Under the pieces are notes generated by a model. That model was given only the letters and a program-made list of their open reading frames with translations. It was not told the origin of the DNA and searched no databases. Shown piece after piece: positions 14,306-16,842 of a stretch of DNA of 16,842 nucleotides. The translations under genes were made by a program, and so were the position numbers. This DNA comes from an uncultured bacterium (GTDB taxonomy: Bacteria > Cyanobacteriota > Vampirovibrionia > Gastranaerophilales > Gastranaerophilaceae): contig URXH01000037.1 of the NCBI GenBank assembly GCA_900551675.1, positions 1-16,842 on the forward strand, read 5' to 3'. Within the stretch, counting starts at the first letter, position 1. The number at the start of each line of letters is the position of its first letter.

Positions 14306-14773
14306 TTATGACTGTTTTGTTTCTGAATTTATATAATTACTTATTATCTCTGCTGCTTCCATTACCAGTTTTTCACATGGACGGGATTTGTAATATTCTT
14401 CGGTTCTTTTTGAAGGTATAGGAGAATCGTATTTTAAATCCAGTCCGAGAAGTTCGCGGCAGATTATTGTTTTATTTTTTTTGATAAATTCATTAGCGAG
14501 ATATTGAATTCTTGCATAGTGTGCGGCTTTTATCCGGTCATTTGCAGGCGTTGTGTAGCCGTATTTTAATCCGGCTATCATAAACATAGAGCTTACGGCT
14601 CCGCAGACTTCTCTGAGTCTTCCCATACCGCCTCCGAATGAGGATGACAGTTTTAGAGCAGTGTCAAAATCAAACCCCAGATCGTCAGAGAATGCGCAAA
14701 AAACTGACTGGGCGCAGTTGTACCCGCTTCGGAATAATTCTCCTGCTCTTTTTGAATATTTACTTTCTTGCAT
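14306..14773 (-). CDS. C_GCAxxG_C_C family putative redox protein
   Basis: 155 residues, the family's normal length. The conserved cysteines are C20 (GYNCAQSVF), C57 (GRLREVCGAV, the GCAxxG-like box), C105 (ICRELLG) and C133 (RPCEKLV), plus the glycine-rich FGGGMG at 46-51. The family is widespread in anaerobes and is thought to be redox- or metal-related from its cysteines, but no activity is established. No membrane segment or signal peptide is present. TACAAT lies exactly 6 nt before the ATG and no Shine-Dalgarno is seen. It is divergent from the MlaD gene and lies upstream of the GH13 gene on the same strand, with a 154-bp gap that argues against a tight operon. Confidence 0.9.
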   Translation of the reverse strand: MQESKYSKRAGELFRSGYNCAQSVFCAFSDDLGFDFDTALKLSSSFGGGMGRLREVCGAVSSMFMIAGLKYGYTTPANDRIKAAHYARIQYLANEFIKKNKTIICRELLGLDLKYDSPIPSKRTEEYYKSRPCEKLVMEAAEIISNYINSETKQS

Positions 14774-14779
14774 AAACTT

Positions 14780-14785
14780 ATTGTA
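14780..14785 (-). promoter_or_regulatory. Candidate -10 of the C_GCAxxG_C_C gene, leaderless spacing
   Basis: Minus strand TACAAT (14785-14780) followed by AAGTTT and the ATG at 14773. No convincing -35. Confidence 0.4.
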
Positions 14786-14831
14786 CTATAAAATTAATCT
14801 GTTCGGGAATGTGTTTTTATTTTAAATAAAA

Positions 14832-14837
14832 TAGAAT
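14832..14837 (+). promoter_or_regulatory. Candidate -10 of the mlaD-like gene, near-leaderless spacing
   Basis: TAGAAT followed by 7 nt and the ATG at 14845. No Shine-Dalgarno between them, and no clear -35. Confidence 0.35.
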
Positions 14838-14844
14838 TTCCAAT

Positions 14845-15729
14845 ATGAATAATTTTTATAAATCATTAACTGTTATAGCACTACTTTTGATTATTGCGGG
14901 AGCATATTACAATTACAAAACAAACACTTATGTAACGGCGGAATTTAAAAATCTGCGTCCTTTTCATGACAGGGCGCCTGTTTATTATAACGGATTTAAA
15001 ATCGGCAGTGTTGTAAAAGTGCGCCCGAATAAAACTTATACATCAACTATTGTAACAATGAAGCTTCATCCTCAGGATATTCATCTTCCTGTAAATATTT
15101 CCGCAAATCTGAAAAAGGAGCGTAACAGGTGGAACAGGAAATTTGATTATATTGATTTAATTTATCCGAAAGATCCTTCAATATTTTATTTGAAGGATGG
15201 AGACAGAATATCGGGAAAAACTTCCGTTGAACTTGAATCATATCTGGCGAATCAGGATCCGGAGTCTTTAGAGGCAATGAAGGCAGATGCTGCCGAAACT
15301 ATAAAGAATTTGAATATAACAATTCAAACACTCGGGGACTTGTTTTCAACATTGAATTCTATGGCATCAGATGTTAAACCTAATGTCGTCAAGGCTTCGT
15401 CAGATTTAAGCCAAAGTACTGGAAATTTTGTGAAAATTTCTTCAAATGCAGATGTTACAACGTCAAATCTGAACGAAGCTTTTAATGAAAAGAGACTTGA
15501 TAGTACGGCTAAAAATTTTCAGATCGTAAGCCGTAACGTAAAACTTATGACAAATGAGCTGAATAATACGCTTCCACAAATCGGATGTACGATAAATGAG
15601 GTGAACAGGGTTTTGTGTAATATTGATGAAATGACCGAAGGCTTAAATTGTACAATGAAAAAGCCGTTTGGAGGTTTAAGGCTTATTTTCGGCAGTCCTG
15701 TAGGTAAAAAATGCAGCTGCGACCGATAA
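14845..15729 (+). CDS. MlaD/MCE-domain lipid transport protein
   Basis: 294 residues. One N-terminal membrane helix (about 8-24, LTVIALLLIIAGAYY) anchors it in the inner membrane facing the periplasm. Residues 30-112 form an MCE domain (TYVTAEFKNLRPFHDRAPVYYNGFKIGSVVKV). Residues about 135-270 are helical, suited to forming the hydrophobic tunnel of MCE hexamers. It would be the substrate-binding subunit of an Mla-type ABC system moving phospholipids between membranes, implying a diderm cell. The partner permease and ATPase (MlaE/MlaF) are not in this window. The C-terminal 55 residues contain several cysteines (GC, LC, NC, CSC), unusual for a periplasmic segment. No Shine-Dalgarno; TAGAAT lies 7 nt before the ATG. 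Confidence 0.87.
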   Translation: MNNFYKSLTVIALLLIIAGAYYNYKTNTYVTAEFKNLRPFHDRAPVYYNGFKIGSVVKVRPNKTYTSTIVTMKLHPQDIHLPVNISANLKKERNRWNRKFDYIDLIYPKDPSIFYLKDGDRISGKTSVELESYLANQDPESLEAMKADAAETIKNLNITIQTLGDLFSTLNSMASDVKPNVVKASSDLSQSTGNFVKISSNADVTTSNLNEAFNEKRLDSTAKNFQIVSRNVKLMTNELNNTLPQIGCTINEVNRVLCNIDEMTEGLNCTMKKPFGGLRLIFGSPVGKKCSCDR

Positions 15730-15738
15730 TGATTACCC

Positions 15739-15752
15739 GGGTTACCCGTTTT
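15739..15752 (+). terminator. Possible short terminator after the mlaD-like gene
   Basis: CGGGTTACCCG, a 4-bp GC stem with a 3-nt loop (or 5 bp with a 1-nt loop), followed by TTTTGT. It lies about 10 nt after the stop codon. The stem is short. Confidence 0.4.
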
Positions 15753-15768
15753 GTATATTAATCAATTG

Positions 15769-15794
15769 GGGAATGTATTTTAAATTGTATTCCC
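15769..15794 (+). promoter_or_regulatory. Hairpin in the leader of the histidine kinase gene
   Basis: GGGAATGTA pairs with TGTATTCCC (9 bp including two G-U pairs) around an 8-nt loop, about 35 nt before the ATG at 15830. No T-run follows, so it is more likely a leader structure than a terminator. Confidence 0.35.
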
Positions 15795-15829
15795 GTAGTA
15801 TTTAAGTGTAATTAGAAATAGAGGAAAGT

Positions 15830-16842
15830 ATGTTTAAAAAGTCTGTTTTAAAAAATTTTTCTTTTTTTGTATTTTCAGCCACTTTTGTGATTATCGTTTT
15901 ATGCTGTTTTGCGGATTTTAAATATGCGCTTCATGTAATAAGTTTTGCCGTTGTATTTGCTCTAATAAATACTTACACGATAATCTGCGTTTTCAAAAAT
16001 GAGTTTTTTGCAGAAAAAGAGCGTATGGAAAAAGAATTGAAAAAACAGGTTGAATCAAGCACAAATCATCTTACGGCGATATTAAATAATATGCCGATTA
16101 TGGCCTATGTAATTGATGCTGACAATAAGTTTTTGACCGGTAATGTTGAAGCTTTGAAATTTTTTGATATCAGGGAGGGCGGACAGCTCAGCGAGTTGTC
16201 CGAAGATATATTTGAAAGGGATACTATGGAGCAGATGAAAGAAGAAAACGCACTTATTTTAAAGACTAAAAAGACATTAATTACAGACAGGCATGTAAAG
16301 CTTACAAACGGGCGGCAAAACTGGTTCAGGATTAGAAAAGTTCCTATTATTAATGAAAAAGACAGTGTAGACGGCTTTGTTGTATTCGGCAGAAATATTG
16401 ATATTGAGAGAGATGCAAAGCGGCAGAGAGAAACATATATTTCAACACTGAGTCATGATTTAAAAATTCCGACACTTGCGCAGATACGCGCCCTTGAATT
16501 GCTTGTAAAAGGGAATTTAGGCAATGTAAATAAAGAGCAGAAAGAGATGCTGAATTTAACGCTAGATTCGTGTTATTGCATGTATGATATGCTTTCAACA
16601 ATATTAACAACTTATAAATATGAAAATAATGATATAATCCTCAATTATGAAAAAATTCATATGCTAAAATTACTGAACGAAGCATTTTCAAAATCGGTAA
16701 GAGCTATGCATAATAAAAATATTAAAGTCAGAGTAAAAGCAAAAGATAAATTTGTGTCTCTTTATGCTGATAAAATTCAGATGAAAAAAGCATTTGAAAA
16801 TCTTATTGATTTTTGTGTTTCAAACGCTTACACAGATACCGA
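15830..16842 (+). CDS. PAS-domain sensor histidine kinase (partial, 3' end off the window)
   Basis: 337 codons are visible and the frame is still open at the edge. Two membrane helices (about 11-29 and 35-54) with almost no loop between them, then a short helix (58-76), a PAS domain (about 78-195, ILNNMPIMAYVIDADNKFL to GFVVFGRNIDIE), and a dimerisation helix with the phospho-acceptor His209 in STLSHDLKIP. The ATPase domain starts near 295. Its N-box reads ENLIDFCVSNAYT, with Phe where the Mg-binding Asn is usual. It would sense an intracellular or membrane cue through PAS and phosphorylate an unseen response regulator. GAGG lies 5 nt before the ATG. This gene was located by translating from the ATG at 15830. 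Confidence 0.85.
   Translation, partial: MFKKSVLKNFSFFVFSATFVIIVLCCFADFKYALHVISFAVVFALINTYTIICVFKNEFFAEKERMEKELKKQVESSTNHLTAILNNMPIMAYVIDADNKFLTGNVEALKFFDIREGGQLSELSEDIFERDTMEQMKEENALILKTKKTLITDRHVKLTNGRQNWFRIRKVPIINEKDSVDGFVVFGRNIDIERDAKRQRETYISTLSHDLKIPTLAQIRALELLVKGNLGNVNKEQKEMLNLTLDSCYCMYDMLSTILTTYKYENNDIILNYEKIHMLKLLNEAFSKSVRAMHNKNIKVRVKAKDKFVSLYADKIQMKKAFENLIDFCVSNAYTDT

Noticed and set aside
14814..14832. A/T near-palindrome TTTTATTTTAAATAAAA before the mlaD-like gene as an operator
   Set aside because: Only A and T, imperfect, and expected by chance in this AT-rich sequence.

Overview
This AT-rich window looks like part of a chromosome of a gut-type, non-photosynthetic cyanobacterium relative (Gastranaerophilales / Vampirovibrionia). 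That assignment is an inference. It rests on the lineage-style hypothetical protein at 5491-6549 (Asn/Gln/Tyr-rich start, glycine-rich hydrophobic hairpin, Lys-rich helices), the low GC, and a mix of Gram-negative-type (MlaD/MCE) and anaerobe-type genes (stand-alone NifX-like protein, C_GCAxxG_C_C protein). No phage, transposon, CRISPR array or rRNA was seen; one tRNA gene is present.

Layout. 1-867 (-): uridine-kinase-like P-loop protein, running off the left edge. 1018-2264 (-): queF followed by yraN, joined by a one-base stop/start overlap. 2312-2530: terminator hairpin, then a 63/64-bp tandem repeat with a perfect hairpin that reaches into the stop codon of the next gene. 2529-3851 (-): gltP/dctA-type symporter with a good promoter and ribosome binding site. 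4016-4714 (+): YjbR/MmcQ protein, ending in a bidirectional terminator shared with 4756-5379 (-), an in-frame ribbon-helix-helix / NifX-like fusion with a perfect internal Shine-Dalgarno. 5491-6549 (-): lineage-type membrane/helical protein. 6649-7923 (-): aroA. 8010-8096 (+): tRNA-Ser(GGA), followed 10 nt later by a small unknown gene and then a GNAT acetyltransferase. 9151-10728 (-): large Lys-rich HNH/zinc protein with a long coiled coil. 10848-11936 (+): acyltransferase-3 membrane protein. 11937-12108: gap holding an orphan promoter and a hairpin. 12109-14151 (-): secreted GH13 enzyme resembling trehalose synthase. 14306-14773 (-): C_GCAxxG_C_C protein. 14845-15729 (+): MlaD/MCE lipid-transport subunit. 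15830-end (+): PAS sensor histidine kinase, cut by the right edge.

Most genes are single units with their own promoter; the clearest operon is queF-yraN. Two initiation styles stand out. One set of genes has a clear Shine-Dalgarno (gltP, nifX short form, 5491-6549, GH13, histidine kinase). A second set has none, but carries a TANNNT -10-like hexamer exactly 6 nt (7 in one case) before the ATG, which predicts leaderless mRNAs. The RHH-NifX locus combines both: a consensus promoter placed to start a leaderless transcript at the RHH start codon, and an internal strong Shine-Dalgarno for NifX alone. This is the most interesting candidate for an undescribed regulatory arrangement in the window.
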